DNA from: Chthoniobacter flavus
GTDB lineage: Bacteria > Verrucomicrobiota > Verrucomicrobiia > Chthoniobacterales > CAKUMP01
DNA: 35,268 bases
Assembly: GCA_020718605.1 (NCBI GenBank)
Contig: DYRR01000004.1
Span: 1 to 35,268, forward strand
Direction of reading: 5' to 3'
A program made the position numbers and the translations under genes. Position 1 is the first letter of the stretch, and every line of letters begins with the position of its first letter. The notes under the pieces are model-generated. The model ran no database searches and was not told where the DNA came from. It was given only the letters and a program-made list of their open reading frames with translations. Below are positions 8,745 to 19,116 of this stretch, one piece after another.

Positions 8745-10451
8745 GTGGCCCACAACGACGACTACATTTTAGATATCCTGCTGGATGCGGGACTGGCAAC
8801 CCGCTCGCAAATCGAACACGCCCGCGCGGGTGCCACCGCCAACCACCGGAGTGCGGTGGAGCAGATCGTGGTGGATGGCGTGCTCTCCCAGGAGGATGTT
8901 TCCCGGACGCTCGCCGCGCATTCGAGCATGGATTTTGTGGATCTCTCGCAGGTGAGCGTCTCCCCCGAGATCATCGCCACGATGCCCGTCGAGTTCGCGC
9001 GGCGATACCGGGTGGTCCCCGTCGCCAACACCGAGGCGGGGTTGGTGGTCGCAATCAGCGATCCGCTCAACTTCGAAACGCTCGACAGTCTCCGATTCCT
9101 GCTCAAACGCGAAGTGGAGCTGGTCTGCGCCACCGAGGATCAGATCAAGGCCGCCCTCATCAAGTACTACGGGTCTGCGGACGACGCCGCCGACGAGTTG
9201 ATGAAGCAGCTCGGCGGGGACATCGATCTCGGCAGCGTCCATTTGGGTGCGGAGGGACAGGCCGAGGGAGACTCCGCCGACGCACCCATCATCAAGATGG
9301 TGTCCTCCATGATCCTCGAAGCGCACCGGCTCCGGGCGAGTGACATCCACATCGAACCGCTCGAGAACCGGTTGCGCGTCCGGTTCCGCATCGACGGTGT
9401 GATGCAGGAAATGCAGAACCCTCCCAAGAAACTGCAGTCCGCCATCGTGAGCCGCATCAAGATCATGACCGGCTCGATGTCGATCGCCGAAAAGCGCCTG
9501 CCCCAGGACGGACGCATCCAGGTGAAGATGGGCAAGAACGCGGTCGATCTGCGTGTCTCCACCATTCCGTGCACGCACGGCGAGAGCGTGGTGATGCGTA
9601 TCCTCGACAAGACTTCTCTCATGATCGGCATGTCGGAGCTGGGATTCCTGAGCGATGACCAGGAGATTTTCGAACGGCTGGTGGCGCTGCCCGACGGCAT
9701 CCTGCTGGTCACCGGCCCCACCGGCTCGGGCAAGACCACCACGCTCTACGCCTGCCTCAATTACATCAACAAACCCGACCGCAAAATCATCACGGTGGAG
9801 GATCCCGTGGAATATCAGATGACCGGCATCAACCAGGTGCAGGTGCTCCCCGAAATCGGCATGGATTTCCCGCGCGCCCTGCGGTCCATCCTGCGCCAGG
9901 CGCCCAACATCATCATGATCGGTGAAATCCGCGATGCAGAGACGGCGAACATCGCCATCAACGCCAGTCTCACCGGTCACCTTGTGCTGAGCACCCTCCA
10001 CACCAACGACGCCCCGAGCGCCGTGGCCCGCCTCGTGGACATCGGGGTGCAGCCCTTCCTGGTCTCCAGCTCGATCCGCGCGATCATGGCCCAGCGTCTC
10101 GTCCGCAAAAACTGCGCGAACTGCCGCGCACCGCACGAGATGAACGAAAGCGAACTATCCGCGCTCAACATCGATCCCTCCCAGACCCAGCTCGTGAATG
10201 TGATGAAGGGAACCGGATGCGAACTGTGCCGACGCACCGGATACAAGGGACGCATGGGTATTTTCGAGATATTCCTGGTGGACGACGAGGTGCGGCGCAT
10301 GGTCAATGAGCGCTCCTCCACAATTCAGCTCCGCGAGCGCGCCCGCCAGCTTGGCATGCGCACTCTGCGGGAGGACGGCGTCCGCAAAGTTCTCTCGGGA
10401 CTTACCACACCGGATGAAGTGATCACCTCCACGATGTCCGACGCCAACTGA
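8745..10451 (+). CDS. Type II secretion / type IV pilus assembly ATPase (GspE/PilB family), copy 1
   Basis: Walker A GPTGSGKTTTLYAC; Asp box ITVEDPVEYQMTGINQVQV; Walker B IIMIGEIRDAETA; His box LSTLHTNDAPSA; CANC...CELC zinc motif; N-terminal T2SSE_N-like domain. Confidence 0.95.
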   Translation: MAHNDDYILDILLDAGLATRSQIEHARAGATANHRSAVEQIVVDGVLSQEDVSRTLAAHSSMDFVDLSQVSVSPEIIATMPVEFARRYRVVPVANTEAGLVVAISDPLNFETLDSLRFLLKREVELVCATEDQIKAALIKYYGSADDAADELMKQLGGDIDLGSVHLGAEGQAEGDSADAPIIKMVSSMILEAHRLRASDIHIEPLENRLRVRFRIDGVMQEMQNPPKKLQSAIVSRIKIMTGSMSIAEKRLPQDGRIQVKMGKNAVDLRVSTIPCTHGESVVMRILDKTSLMIGMSELGFLSDDQEIFERLVALPDGILLVTGPTGSGKTTTLYACLNYINKPDRKIITVEDPVEYQMTGINQVQVLPEIGMDFPRALRSILRQAPNIIMIGEIRDAETANIAINASLTGHLVLSTLHTNDAPSAVARLVDIGVQPFLVSSSIRAIMAQRLVRKNCANCRAPHEMNESELSALNIDPSQTQLVNVMKGTGCELCRRTGYKGRMGIFEIFLVDDEVRRMVNERSSTIQLRERARQLGMRTLREDGVRKVLSGLTTPDEVITSTMSDAN

Positions 10452-10456
10452 TCCCT

Positions 10457-12142
10457 ATGAACGCAAAACAAGTGCTAGATCTTTTCGTGGACCAGGGGAT
10501 CGTTCACCCCGATCAGGTGGACGACATCCAGCAGGAGATGAGCAACACCGGCAAGAGCATCGTCCAGGTGCTCATCGATTTCGAGTTCATCACCGAGGAC
10601 CAGTTCTATCATGTGATCGCGCAGGCACTCGCCTCCGAGGTGATCGACATCCGCGAGTTCGAGCCGTCCGCCGAGCTGCTCAAGGAGATTCCCGGCGGTC
10701 TGGCCCGGCTGCATCAGGCACTTCCGATCGGATCCGTGGATGGCGTCCTGCAGATCGCGCTCGCGGATCCGCTCAATCCGCAGACCGCCGAGGACCTGAG
10801 GTTTGCGCTGGGCAAGGACATTCAGGTGCTCATCGCTCCGACCTATCAGGTTGAAGAGGCCGTGGGCAAATACTACGGAGCCGACACCACCAGCATGGAC
10901 GACATCCTCGCCCAGCTTGGGGGCGCGGAACTCGAATTCGGAGGGGGCGACCAGAGCGACACGCAGAATGTCGAGGCCGAGGCCAATGCGACCCCCATTG
11001 TCCGGTTTGTCGATCTCATCCTCTACCAGGCCATCCAGGACCGCGCGAGTGACATCCATTTCGAGCCGTTTGAGAATGAGTTCAAAATCCGCTACCGGGT
11101 CGATGGCGCGCTCTACGAGATGGCGCCCCCCCCGCGGCATCTCGCGCTGCCGGTGATCTCGCGCGTGAAGGTGATGAGCAATCTGAACATCGCCGAGCGC
11201 CGCCTGCCCCAGGACGGGCGCATCCAGAAAGTCATTGCCGGGCGTCCGGTGGACCTTCGTGTCTCCACGCTGCCCACGCAGTTCGGCGAGAGCGTGGTGC
11301 TGCGCGTGCTCGATCGTTCCACGGTGAATCTCGATCTCGAAACGCTCGGGATGCCGGAGTACATCTACAGCTACATCCTGCACACCATCGAGAAACCCAA
11401 CGGCATCTTCATCGTCACGGGCCCCACGGGATCGGGAAAGACCACCACGCTCTACTCCTGTCTGCGCAAGATCAACACGATCGATTCCAAGCTTCTCACC
11501 GCCGAAGACCCGGTCGAATACGACATCGAGGGCATCATGCAGGTGCCGGTCAACGACGCCATCGGGCTCACGTTCGGCCGGGCTCTGCGCGCCTTCCTGC
11601 GCCAGGACCCCGACCGGATCATGGTGGGGGAAACACGCGACCTCGAAACGGCGCAGATTTCCATCCAGGCATCGCTCACCGGCCATCTGGTCTTCACCAC
11701 GCTCCACACCAACGACGCCCCCGGTGCGGTGACCCGCCTCATCGACATGGGCACCGAACCGTTCCTGATCTCCGCCGCCCTCGAAGCCGTGCTTGGCCAG
11801 CGGCTCATCCGCAAGATCTGCGACAACTGCCGCACCGCCTACGAGCCCAGCGAGGCGCTGCTCTCGCAGCTCGGGCTTTCCCCGCACGAGATCGGAGAGA
11901 AACATTTCTACTACGGCAAAGGCTGCGACGCCTGCAACCATACGGGATACAAGGGGCGCAAGGGCATTTACGAACTGCTGGACATCACCGACCCCCTGCG
12001 CGAACTCATCAACCAGCGCGCACCCTCTCTGGTGCTCCGCCAGAAAGCCATTGAGCTCGGCATGGTGACCCTGCGCGACGACGGCCTGCGCAATATCTAC
12101 GAGGGTGACACCACGATCGAGGAAGTGCTCAAATATACCTGA
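10457..12142 (+). CDS. Type II secretion / type IV pilus assembly ATPase (GspE/PilB family), copy 2
   Basis: GPTGSGKTTTLYSC; AEDPVEYDIEGIMQVPV; RIMVGETRDLETAQISIQASLTGHLVFTTLHTNDAPGA; CDNC...CDAC. Confidence 0.95.
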   Translation: MNAKQVLDLFVDQGIVHPDQVDDIQQEMSNTGKSIVQVLIDFEFITEDQFYHVIAQALASEVIDIREFEPSAELLKEIPGGLARLHQALPIGSVDGVLQIALADPLNPQTAEDLRFALGKDIQVLIAPTYQVEEAVGKYYGADTTSMDDILAQLGGAELEFGGGDQSDTQNVEAEANATPIVRFVDLILYQAIQDRASDIHFEPFENEFKIRYRVDGALYEMAPPPRHLALPVISRVKVMSNLNIAERRLPQDGRIQKVIAGRPVDLRVSTLPTQFGESVVLRVLDRSTVNLDLETLGMPEYIYSYILHTIEKPNGIFIVTGPTGSGKTTTLYSCLRKINTIDSKLLTAEDPVEYDIEGIMQVPVNDAIGLTFGRALRAFLRQDPDRIMVGETRDLETAQISIQASLTGHLVFTTLHTNDAPGAVTRLIDMGTEPFLISAALEAVLGQRLIRKICDNCRTAYEPSEALLSQLGLSPHEIGEKHFYYGKGCDACNHTGYKGRKGIYELLDITDPLRELINQRAPSLVLRQKAIELGMVTLRDDGLRNIYEGDTTIEEVLKYT

Positions 12143-12173
12143 GCGCTCCAGCCACCCCAGGTTGCGGGTGCGC

Positions 12174-12202
12174 TTGCATATTCTCACGGGGAAAGCTTTA
12201 CT
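12174..12202 (+). promoter_or_regulatory. Predicted promoter TTGCAT-N17-TTTACT upstream of exbB-like gene
   Basis: TTGCAT 12174-12179, 17 nt spacer, TTTACT 12197-12202; predicted start favours ATG 12220. Confidence 0.4.
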
Positions 12203-12219
12203 GTGTGATCCATCGAGTC

Positions 12220-13047
12220 ATGAAAAAAATATTGCCTTTGCTTGCAATCCTCGCACCCATGGTTCTGTCCGCCCAGGAGCCGGGACCAAAACCCGCGGGA
12301 GACCTCCCTCCTTTCACCACCGTCTGGGAAATTATCCTGTCGGGCGGCTGGGTGATGATTCCACTCGGGGGGTTGTCCTTTATCGCGGTCACGCTCATCC
12401 TGGTGTACCTTTTCACGCTCCGTCGCAGTGCGGCGGTGACCTCCCACTACAAACACACCGCCGAGACCCTGCTTCGCAAAGGGGATTTCGCCGGGCTCAT
12501 CGCCATTTCCAACCGCCACGGCGAGGCCCTGGCGCGCGTGGTGCAGCGGACCCTGGAGTTTTTGCAGCACAATCCCCGGACCAACTTCCGCCTGCTGCGC
12601 GAGATCGCCGAGACCGAGGGGGCGCGGCGCGCCGCAGGATTTCATCAGCAGATCACCTATCTGGCCGATGTGGGGTCCATCGCGCCGATGGTCGGGCTTT
12701 TTGGCACGGTGGTGGGTATGATCCAAAGCTTCTCGGTGCTGGCCGGCGATGTGGCGGCCAGTCGGCCCATGATGCTGGCCGAGGGTGTGTCGGTGGCGCT
12801 CATCACCACGGCGGCGGGTCTTCTCATCGGCATTCCTTCGCTGGCCTTCCACGCCTACTTCCGGGGGCGCGTGGGCACGCTCATCTCCGATCTCGAATCC
12901 GCTTCCACCGACATGCTGGCGCTCATTGCGCTGCATTTTCAGGATGCCGGTGCGACCGCCCCAGAGCCGGGGCGTGCCACGGGGAATGAGCGCGGGAAGG
13001 CTTCGTCGGTGAGGGTGTCCTCCCCGCTTTTTGACGATGATTTTTGA
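12220..13047 (+). CDS. exbB: MotA/TolQ/ExbB proton channel family protein
   Basis: Signal-like N-terminus MKKILPLLAILAPMVLSAQ; GGWVMIPLGGLSFIAVTLILVYLF; LADVGSIAPMVGLFGTVVGMIQSF...EGVSVALITTAAGLLIGIPSLAFHAYF. Confidence 0.92.
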   Translation: MKKILPLLAILAPMVLSAQEPGPKPAGDLPPFTTVWEIILSGGWVMIPLGGLSFIAVTLILVYLFTLRRSAAVTSHYKHTAETLLRKGDFAGLIAISNRHGEALARVVQRTLEFLQHNPRTNFRLLREIAETEGARRAAGFHQQITYLADVGSIAPMVGLFGTVVGMIQSFSVLAGDVAASRPMMLAEGVSVALITTAAGLLIGIPSLAFHAYFRGRVGTLISDLESASTDMLALIALHFQDAGATAPEPGRATGNERGKASSVRVSSPLFDDDF

Positions 13048-13056
13048 GGCCGGTCT

Positions 13057-13482
13057 ATGAACTTCACCCGGCACATCAAATCCCACACCGCCGAGCTGCC
13101 CATCGCTCCGATGATCGATGTGGTGTTTCTGCTGCTTATTTTCTTTATTGTCACCTGGAACTTCGCGCGCTGGGAGACCGAGTTGGACGTGACGGTGCCC
13201 GCCGCAAAAGAAGGCAAGGAAAGCCGGCACTCCGTGGGGGAGATTATCGTGAATGTGAAATCCGACGGCGCCATCGTGGTGAACCGGCAAACCCTCTCCG
13301 ACGCGCAGCTTCTGGATAAACTCATCAGCATCGCCAAACTTTATCCCGACCAGGCGGTCATCCTGCGCGGGGATGAAAACGTCGGCTACAGCCATATCGT
13401 GGGCGTGCTGGATATCTGTCGGCAGGCCAATATCTGGAACATTCTCTTCGCCACCGCCCGCCCCGAAGACGTTCACCGATGA
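13057..13482 (+). CDS. exbD: ExbD/TolR family biopolymer transport protein
   Basis: ELPIAPMIDVVFLLLIFFIVTWNF and YPDQAVILRGDENVGYSHIVGVLDICRQANI. Confidence 0.92.
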   Translation: MNFTRHIKSHTAELPIAPMIDVVFLLLIFFIVTWNFARWETELDVTVPAAKEGKESRHSVGEIIVNVKSDGAIVVNRQTLSDAQLLDKLISIAKLYPDQAVILRGDENVGYSHIVGVLDICRQANIWNILFATARPEDVHR

Positions 13483-16022
13483 ATTGCCCCCGTCGCGTCC
13501 TCGCGCTTCTATTCTGCGGTCTTCCTCTGGTTCCCGTTTTTTTGTCCGGGCAGATCCCCGCCGGAGCGGAGCCCGAGGTGCGGCGCGCAATTCCAGTGGA
13601 GCCTCCCATGGCCCCCGCTGTGGCCGTTCTCCCCGCAGCCACACCCAGCCCCACTCCGGAGGGCCCCCGCACGGCGCCGGCGGTTCCTTTCGACGCACCG
13701 ATTCCGGCACCCCCGCCGGGGTCCGCAGCCGCGCAGGGCGAGCCCGCCGATCCCGGAATCCGGATGGCTCCCGGTGCCGGCGTTTCCATGACCCCGGAGC
13801 AGGCGCAGTTTGAAAGCGCCAACCGGCAGTATGCCCGCAAGGCGTTTGAGTTTGCCGCTTCGGAGTACGAAGCCTATCTGCAAATGTTCCGCGCCGGGGC
13901 TTATCGCCAGGCCGCGCTGTTCCGTCTGGGGGAGTGCTTCCGCGCCATGGGGAACACCAACAACGCCCGCCAAATTTATGAGAGGCTGCTGGCAGAATTT
14001 CAGACCGGCGAGTTTGTGGGGCCCACCGCCTACCGCCTTGCCGAGATGTATTTCTCCACGGCCAACTATCGCGCGGCCCTGCCGCTCTACGAAACCGCCT
14101 CCCGCCGGTTGACGGACCCCGCCGTCCGTCTTGCCTGCACCTATCGCGAGGCGCGCTGTCTGGAACTCCTGGATCGCCCGGAATCCGCCCGGGCGGCCTA
14201 CCGCGCCGTGCTGGCTGAGAAAGGCGACAATCCCTATCGAGACGCCTCGCTGCTTTCCATGGCCGGGATTTCGGAAAAAACGGACCGTCCGCGCGAAGCG
14301 CTTGAAGCCTATGTGAGCCTTGCCAACTCGGGCAACAAGCCGGCACTGCGCTGCGAAGCTGCGGTGAAGGGTGGGGTGGTGGCCGCCAAGCTCGGGAATA
14401 CGGACCGCGCCCGGTCTCTGTATTCCATGGCGCTGGGATTCAAGGAGGCCGGGGCCTGGGCCGGCCTGGCCAGGCTGGGATTGCTGCGCCTCTCCTACGA
14501 GGAAGGCGACTACCAGAAAGTGCTCGATGCCTTCGGCGAAACGGTGGACGCCTTTCCGGAAGACGCCCGGGCCGAGGCCCTGCTCATCGCGGCAAACACT
14601 CGGCGGCAGCTCGGCAAGCACACCGAGGCCGGCGCGGACTACGACGCCATCATCACCCGCTATCCCGGATCGCCCCAGGCGGAGGAAGCGGCCTTTCAGA
14701 GGTTGGTGAGCCTTTACAGCCTGGGCGGAACCGATATTCCCACGCGAATAGACGAGTTCCTGGCCGGGAATCCGCCCGCCCGCCAGGCCGACCAGGCGCG
14801 TCTGCTCAAGGCCGAGTATTTCTACAAAGAAGGCCAGTTCGGCCCCGCTGCGGATGTCTATGAGACACTCCCCGAGTCGTCGCTTTCGGCCCCGTTCAAA
14901 GCCGACGCTCTCTTCAAGCTGGGCTGGTGCCGGGGACAGACGGGACAGAACGACAAGGCGATCGCCGCGTTCACCGCGTTCCTGGACAAACATTCCGTTC
15001 ACCCGCTGGCAGCATCCGCGCTGGCCCGGCGCGGACTCGCCTCCCAGCAGTCCGGAGATTTTGCCTCAGCGCTCGCGGATTTCAGCACCGTGATAGAGAA
15101 ACATCCCAAGGCCAAGGAACGCGAAATCGCGCTCCAGCAAAAAGCACTCATCCTCGGCCAGCGCAAGGATAACGCGGGCATGGCGGATACCTTTGCCAGA
15201 CTGCTGGCGGACTATCCCAAATCCGCCGCCGCCGCCCAGGCCAACTATTGGATCGGCTGGGTGCGCTTTGAGGACAAGAAATATCGGGACGCCGTCCCGC
15301 CTCTCACGAAAGCCCGCACGGCCGATGAAGCCGGATATTTTGACCGCGCCACCCTGCGCATCACGCTGGCGCTTTATTATCTCGAGGACCGGGACGCCTG
15401 TGCCCGGGAAGCCGATCTTTATCTCTCCCGCAAAACTCCGATCGCCCTTCCCTCCGACATTCTCCACTGGCTCGGGGCGGAATACCTCGGCGCTGGGCAG
15501 TATGCCGCCGCCGGCAAATATCTCACCGTTCTGGCGGAGCGAGAAAATCCCTCCCCTCCGCCGGAGGATACCTGGCTGTTGCTGGGCCGGGCGCGGATCG
15601 GCCTGTCGCAATGGGAGGATGCGTTCGCGGCATTAAAAACCTATCTTGGCAAAGCCCAATCTCCACAGGATCAGGCATCCGGCTATCTCGTCCTGGCCCA
15701 GGCCCAGATCGAAGCCGGGCGGTTCGGGGACGCCGAAGCCTCCGTCGAGACACTGCTTCGGCTGCGTCCGGAAGGCAGACTGAATGCGGAGGGCCGACTT
15801 CTCAACGGTGAGATTCTCTTTGCCCGTGGCCGGTATGAGGATGCCGCCAAGGCATTCCTGAGCGTGTCGGTGCTTCACGACGATCCGAAGATCACCCCGC
15901 GCGCCATCGAACGGGCTGTCGCCGCGTACACAAAGTCCGGCGATACCGCCGAGGCCGCCAAACTTTTCAACCAACTGCGCACCCGCTTTCCAGAATACAA
16001 ATTCTCCGTTGTGGCTCCGTGA
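13479..16022 (+). CDS. Large secreted TPR-repeat protein linked to ExbBD
   Basis: 847 aa; signal peptide; Pro/Ala-rich N-terminus; many TPR-like repeats (e.g. AALFRLGECFRAMGNTNNARQIYERLLAEF, ALFKLGWCRGQTGQNDKAIAAFTAFLDKH); 4 nt overlap with exbD. Confidence 0.85.
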   Translation: MNCPRRVLALLFCGLPLVPVFLSGQIPAGAEPEVRRAIPVEPPMAPAVAVLPAATPSPTPEGPRTAPAVPFDAPIPAPPPGSAAAQGEPADPGIRMAPGAGVSMTPEQAQFESANRQYARKAFEFAASEYEAYLQMFRAGAYRQAALFRLGECFRAMGNTNNARQIYERLLAEFQTGEFVGPTAYRLAEMYFSTANYRAALPLYETASRRLTDPAVRLACTYREARCLELLDRPESARAAYRAVLAEKGDNPYRDASLLSMAGISEKTDRPREALEAYVSLANSGNKPALRCEAAVKGGVVAAKLGNTDRARSLYSMALGFKEAGAWAGLARLGLLRLSYEEGDYQKVLDAFGETVDAFPEDARAEALLIAANTRRQLGKHTEAGADYDAIITRYPGSPQAEEAAFQRLVSLYSLGGTDIPTRIDEFLAGNPPARQADQARLLKAEYFYKEGQFGPAADVYETLPESSLSAPFKADALFKLGWCRGQTGQNDKAIAAFTAFLDKHSVHPLAASALARRGLASQQSGDFASALADFSTVIEKHPKAKEREIALQQKALILGQRKDNAGMADTFARLLADYPKSAAAAQANYWIGWVRFEDKKYRDAVPPLTKARTADEAGYFDRATLRITLALYYLEDRDACAREADLYLSRKTPIALPSDILHWLGAEYLGAGQYAAAGKYLTVLAERENPSPPPEDTWLLLGRARIGLSQWEDAFAALKTYLGKAQSPQDQASGYLVLAQAQIEAGRFGDAEASVETLLRLRPEGRLNAEGRLLNGEILFARGRYEDAAKAFLSVSVLHDDPKITPRAIERAVAAYTKSGDTAEAAKLFNQLRTRFPEYKFSVVAP

Positions 16023-16061
16023 GGCGTTGCAGCGGGGGCGCCGCTTCGAATCCGGGTGGTG

Positions 16062-17744
16062 TCACAAGGCTTCTATTTTATACAAGGCGGCTTTCGGGAC
16101 GCGTTTCCACAGGGTTTCCCCGTATGCCCAGGGGCGGGTGCTTTCGGGATAGAGGGCCGTTTCGCGCTCCCCCCAGAAAACATGGGTTGCGCCAAGCCTC
16201 CGCGCCGCCTGACCCCATCCCTCCCGGCCGTTCATGAGTGTGTCGAGGTCGCGAGTGGGTGCCGCATAGGGCAGGCCATGTCCCAACAAATGGCCGTTGT
16301 ATGCCATGGCCATCTTTCTGCCCAGCAGATAGGCCGGGTGATCATGCACCGGTGCCGTGGCAAGACGGGTTTCGCGCGGCAATTTTGCGAGCAGATGGCG
16401 GGCCTCGTCCAGTTCCTGGCGGTTGGCAATCGTGACGGCCGGAGCCCGCAATCCGCCAAAAAGCGACACGGCACCGGAGAAAAACAGCGCGATCAGCACC
16501 GCGCTCCTCCAGGCGGGATGCCATCCGGCCAGTGTCGTTCCCAGCACGGGAAGAATCCCGAGCCATGCCCAGATCATGAGTTTGGTGTTGTCCCAAAGCC
16601 ACGGGGCAAATCCGAAAAAGCAGCACGCCAGAAACAACAGCGCACAGGGCCAAACCCACGCGCGGGCTTCCGCATCGCGGCGTGTGGACCAGACCAACCA
16701 GGTGCCGAGAGGCAGCGAGATTCCGAAGTTCACCGTCCAAAACCAAAACACATTCTCCTCCGTCCGCATCCAGCCCGGAGCCCAGCGGACCGCGCCCGCC
16801 CCCGAGAATCCGTCGGTGACCAGCCAGAACAGCCCCACCATCGGAGGCAGCGCCGGCAGGAGCGAGCGGGCGATTTCTTTTCGTTTCCCGGCGGGGCCGA
16901 AACACAGCCAGGACCCCGCCAATCCGACCAGAAACAGAACCGAGTGTCCGTGAAACAGCGGCATGGCGACCAGCAGCAGCACTTCGACCCATCGTGGGAG
17001 CGGTCGTGTCGTGGGTGCGCCGCCCGGGCGAAGGCGTTCCCTCCACGAGCACAGGAGAAGCAGACCGGCGGGCAGCGCGAACAACAAACCGCGCTGGGTG
17101 ACGACCATGGAGAGAAATAGATTTTTCCAAGCCACAGCCCCCTGAAAATCCCGCAGGCCTATGCCGGAGAAAATGGCGAATCCCGCCAGACCACCCGCGA
17201 ACAACAATCCGGCCAGCCCGAGTGCTCCCGCCCACCGCAGCAAGGTCTGGTGAAGGCAGAACATCGCGAGGAGTCCCACCCATATCAGGGGTCGCTCCAA
17301 TCCGGCTCCCGCAAGCAGCAGGGCCGTATTGAGAAGATCCGAGCCGAACGGGTAATGGATGCCGCCCCCGGCGAGCAGGGGGTTGTCGGGCCAGAACGCG
17401 CCGCCGGCGAGATGCCGGATATAATTCATGTGCTTGGGAAGATCCCCGAGATTGTTGGCCGACTGCACCTTGATTGCGGTGCCCGATGTGAAGACCAGAA
17501 AAAAGAAACTCCGCCAAACCGCGAATGCGAACACGGCGGACATTCCCCATTGCCAGGGACCACGCGGGATCGTGAGCCAGGGTTCATGTCGCCAAGTTGA
17601 GGCGGGCAGTGCCGATACCATCGCGCCGACGGCAAGTGAAGCCCACGCCACGGGAGCGGAAAAAACTCCGGCGGCAAGGCCCAGCCCGGTTGCTGCAAGT
17701 CCAAACGCGGCGGTGCCGACGGTGAGAGAGGCGGCGAGTCTCAT
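16062..17744 (-). CDS. Polytopic membrane protein, possible glycosyltransferase-like or O-antigen-type membrane protein
   Basis: ~560 aa, about 10+ hydrophobic segments, HMNYIRHLAGGAFWPDNPLLAGGGIHYPFGSDLLNTALL, C-terminal soluble part; convergent with the TPR gene. Confidence 0.7.
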   Translation of the reverse strand: MRLAASLTVGTAAFGLAATGLGLAAGVFSAPVAWASLAVGAMVSALPASTWRHEPWLTIPRGPWQWGMSAVFAFAVWRSFFFLVFTSGTAIKVQSANNLGDLPKHMNYIRHLAGGAFWPDNPLLAGGGIHYPFGSDLLNTALLLAGAGLERPLIWVGLLAMFCLHQTLLRWAGALGLAGLLFAGGLAGFAIFSGIGLRDFQGAVAWKNLFLSMVVTQRGLLFALPAGLLLLCSWRERLRPGGAPTTRPLPRWVEVLLLVAMPLFHGHSVLFLVGLAGSWLCFGPAGKRKEIARSLLPALPPMVGLFWLVTDGFSGAGAVRWAPGWMRTEENVFWFWTVNFGISLPLGTWLVWSTRRDAEARAWVWPCALLFLACCFFGFAPWLWDNTKLMIWAWLGILPVLGTTLAGWHPAWRSAVLIALFFSGAVSLFGGLRAPAVTIANRQELDEARHLLAKLPRETRLATAPVHDHPAYLLGRKMAMAYNGHLLGHGLPYAAPTRDLDTLMNGREGWGQAARRLGATHVFWGERETALYPESTRPWAYGETLWKRVPKAALYKIEAL

Positions 17745-17757
17745 TCTGGAGGGGGAT

Positions 17758-19116
17758 TCACTCCAGTTCCGCCTCGAGGGTGTCGAGGTATTGGGAGATC
17801 GGATCGTTGCGCGGCGCGGCGCGGCGGGCATCGGCCTTCCTGGCGGTTTGCATATAGGTGTCGAACGCCCCGCTGCGAACCCCCACCTGGGTGGCTTCGA
17901 CCCAGTTCATGTGATCCACGATATGCTCCGAGAGTCCGTCGATTTGTTTGCGGAGCTGTTCCGCTTCCCGCATTTTTTTGACCGCAGGCCGGTCTTTGCC
18001 CGCTGCGAGCTGGCGCACCGCATCCATGTAGGCATCGGTCACCGGGCGGTAAATGGGATTGGCATTGAGTCCCAGCCTGGCGAATCCCGAGGCGACTCCC
18101 TCCAGTGCCTCCGCGCGTCCGGCCGACTTGGTCTGACCCGGAAGTCCGGCGAGTTCCATCTCCCGGGTGCCGCCGTCCGCCTGGGGTATCCGGAGCATCA
18201 GCAACTCCTCCAGTGCCTTGCGGGTGCGGTCGATGGAAAGCATTCCGCCCACATCCGCAGAGGCGAGTTTGGCGAGCGCGAGGGACCACCATTTCTCGAT
18301 CCCGTCCGGGCCGCCGGAGGAGGGAAAGGCGGTTTCGAGCGCCGGAAGATCCTGCGTGGCGGGATCGAGCCGGGCCGTGACATAGCGGGGAATTCCAGAC
18401 TGACCCCCGGGCAGGTCGAGCAGGGCCCGGACCAGGGCCGCCGCGTACGCACACCGGATTCGATGGGACATGCCTTCAAGGAACCAGGCGGGAGTTTCCA
18501 GAAATGCCGCCAATGGAGGCATGGACCCCGCGCGGAGGAGGCTCTCAAAAACGTCGGATTTTTCCCTGCCCTGTTCCAGATCATACAGGGTCGCCAACCC
18601 GGTCACCAGCCAGGCGGGCGGCTGGCCATACGGGGCACCGGCGAGGATTTGGGGCGAGTCGCGCAAGGCCATTTCCAGAAGCACGGCGCGGAGGACTTCC
18701 TCCGAGACCGAGACGGGGCGGTCGGTCTTGCCTGCGATCAAGTCGAGTTGGATCTTGGCTCCGGCCTCGGTGGTGAACAGCATGAGGCGGGCGGGTTCCT
18801 GCCGGGGGTGCGCGGTGGATGCAGGCTGAACCTGGATCACCACGGGCGTCCTCCATCGGTCGGGCATCCGCAGTTTTCCGAGCAGCCATTGCTTGGTCTC
18901 GTCGGCAACCGATGCGATCGCGCCGCGCCACTGGGGATCGGTCCCGTACACCACAAATTGTTTCGAGGAACTCACCGTTTTGTCGCCCAGACCCGGCGCG
19001 GCGGTTGCAACACCCGCACAAAGGAGCACGGCCGGGACTATTCCGGCGGAAATGAGACGCCGGTATAAAGTCCTGATCTTCACGCCGGTGGAATCAGCGT
19101 GCGGTGTGGAATTCAA
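17758..19116 (-). CDS. Hypothetical exported protein
   Basis: 452 aa; N-terminal hydrophobic segment ISAGIVPAVLLCAGVATAAP; sits 13 nt upstream of the membrane protein gene and overlaps the end of the zinc-ribbon gene. Confidence 0.65.
   Translation of the reverse strand: MNSTPHADSTGVKIRTLYRRLISAGIVPAVLLCAGVATAAPGLGDKTVSSSKQFVVYGTDPQWRGAIASVADETKQWLLGKLRMPDRWRTPVVIQVQPASTAHPRQEPARLMLFTTEAGAKIQLDLIAGKTDRPVSVSEEVLRAVLLEMALRDSPQILAGAPYGQPPAWLVTGLATLYDLEQGREKSDVFESLLRAGSMPPLAAFLETPAWFLEGMSHRIRCAYAAALVRALLDLPGGQSGIPRYVTARLDPATQDLPALETAFPSSGGPDGIEKWWSLALAKLASADVGGMLSIDRTRKALEELLMLRIPQADGGTREMELAGLPGQTKSAGRAEALEGVASGFARLGLNANPIYRPVTDAYMDAVRQLAAGKDRPAVKKMREAEQLRKQIDGLSEHIVDHMNWVEATQVGVRSGAFDTYMQTARKADARRAAPRNDPISQYLDTLEAELE

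Noticed and set aside
6745-8799. 684-aa minus-strand ORF (and 5361-7316, 651 aa)
   Set aside because: Antisense shadows of ilvD and oadB; no recognisable family.
10475-12187. 570-aa minus-strand ORF
   Set aside because: Antisense of GspE/PilB copy 2; His/Glu/Val-rich composition typical of a shadow frame.
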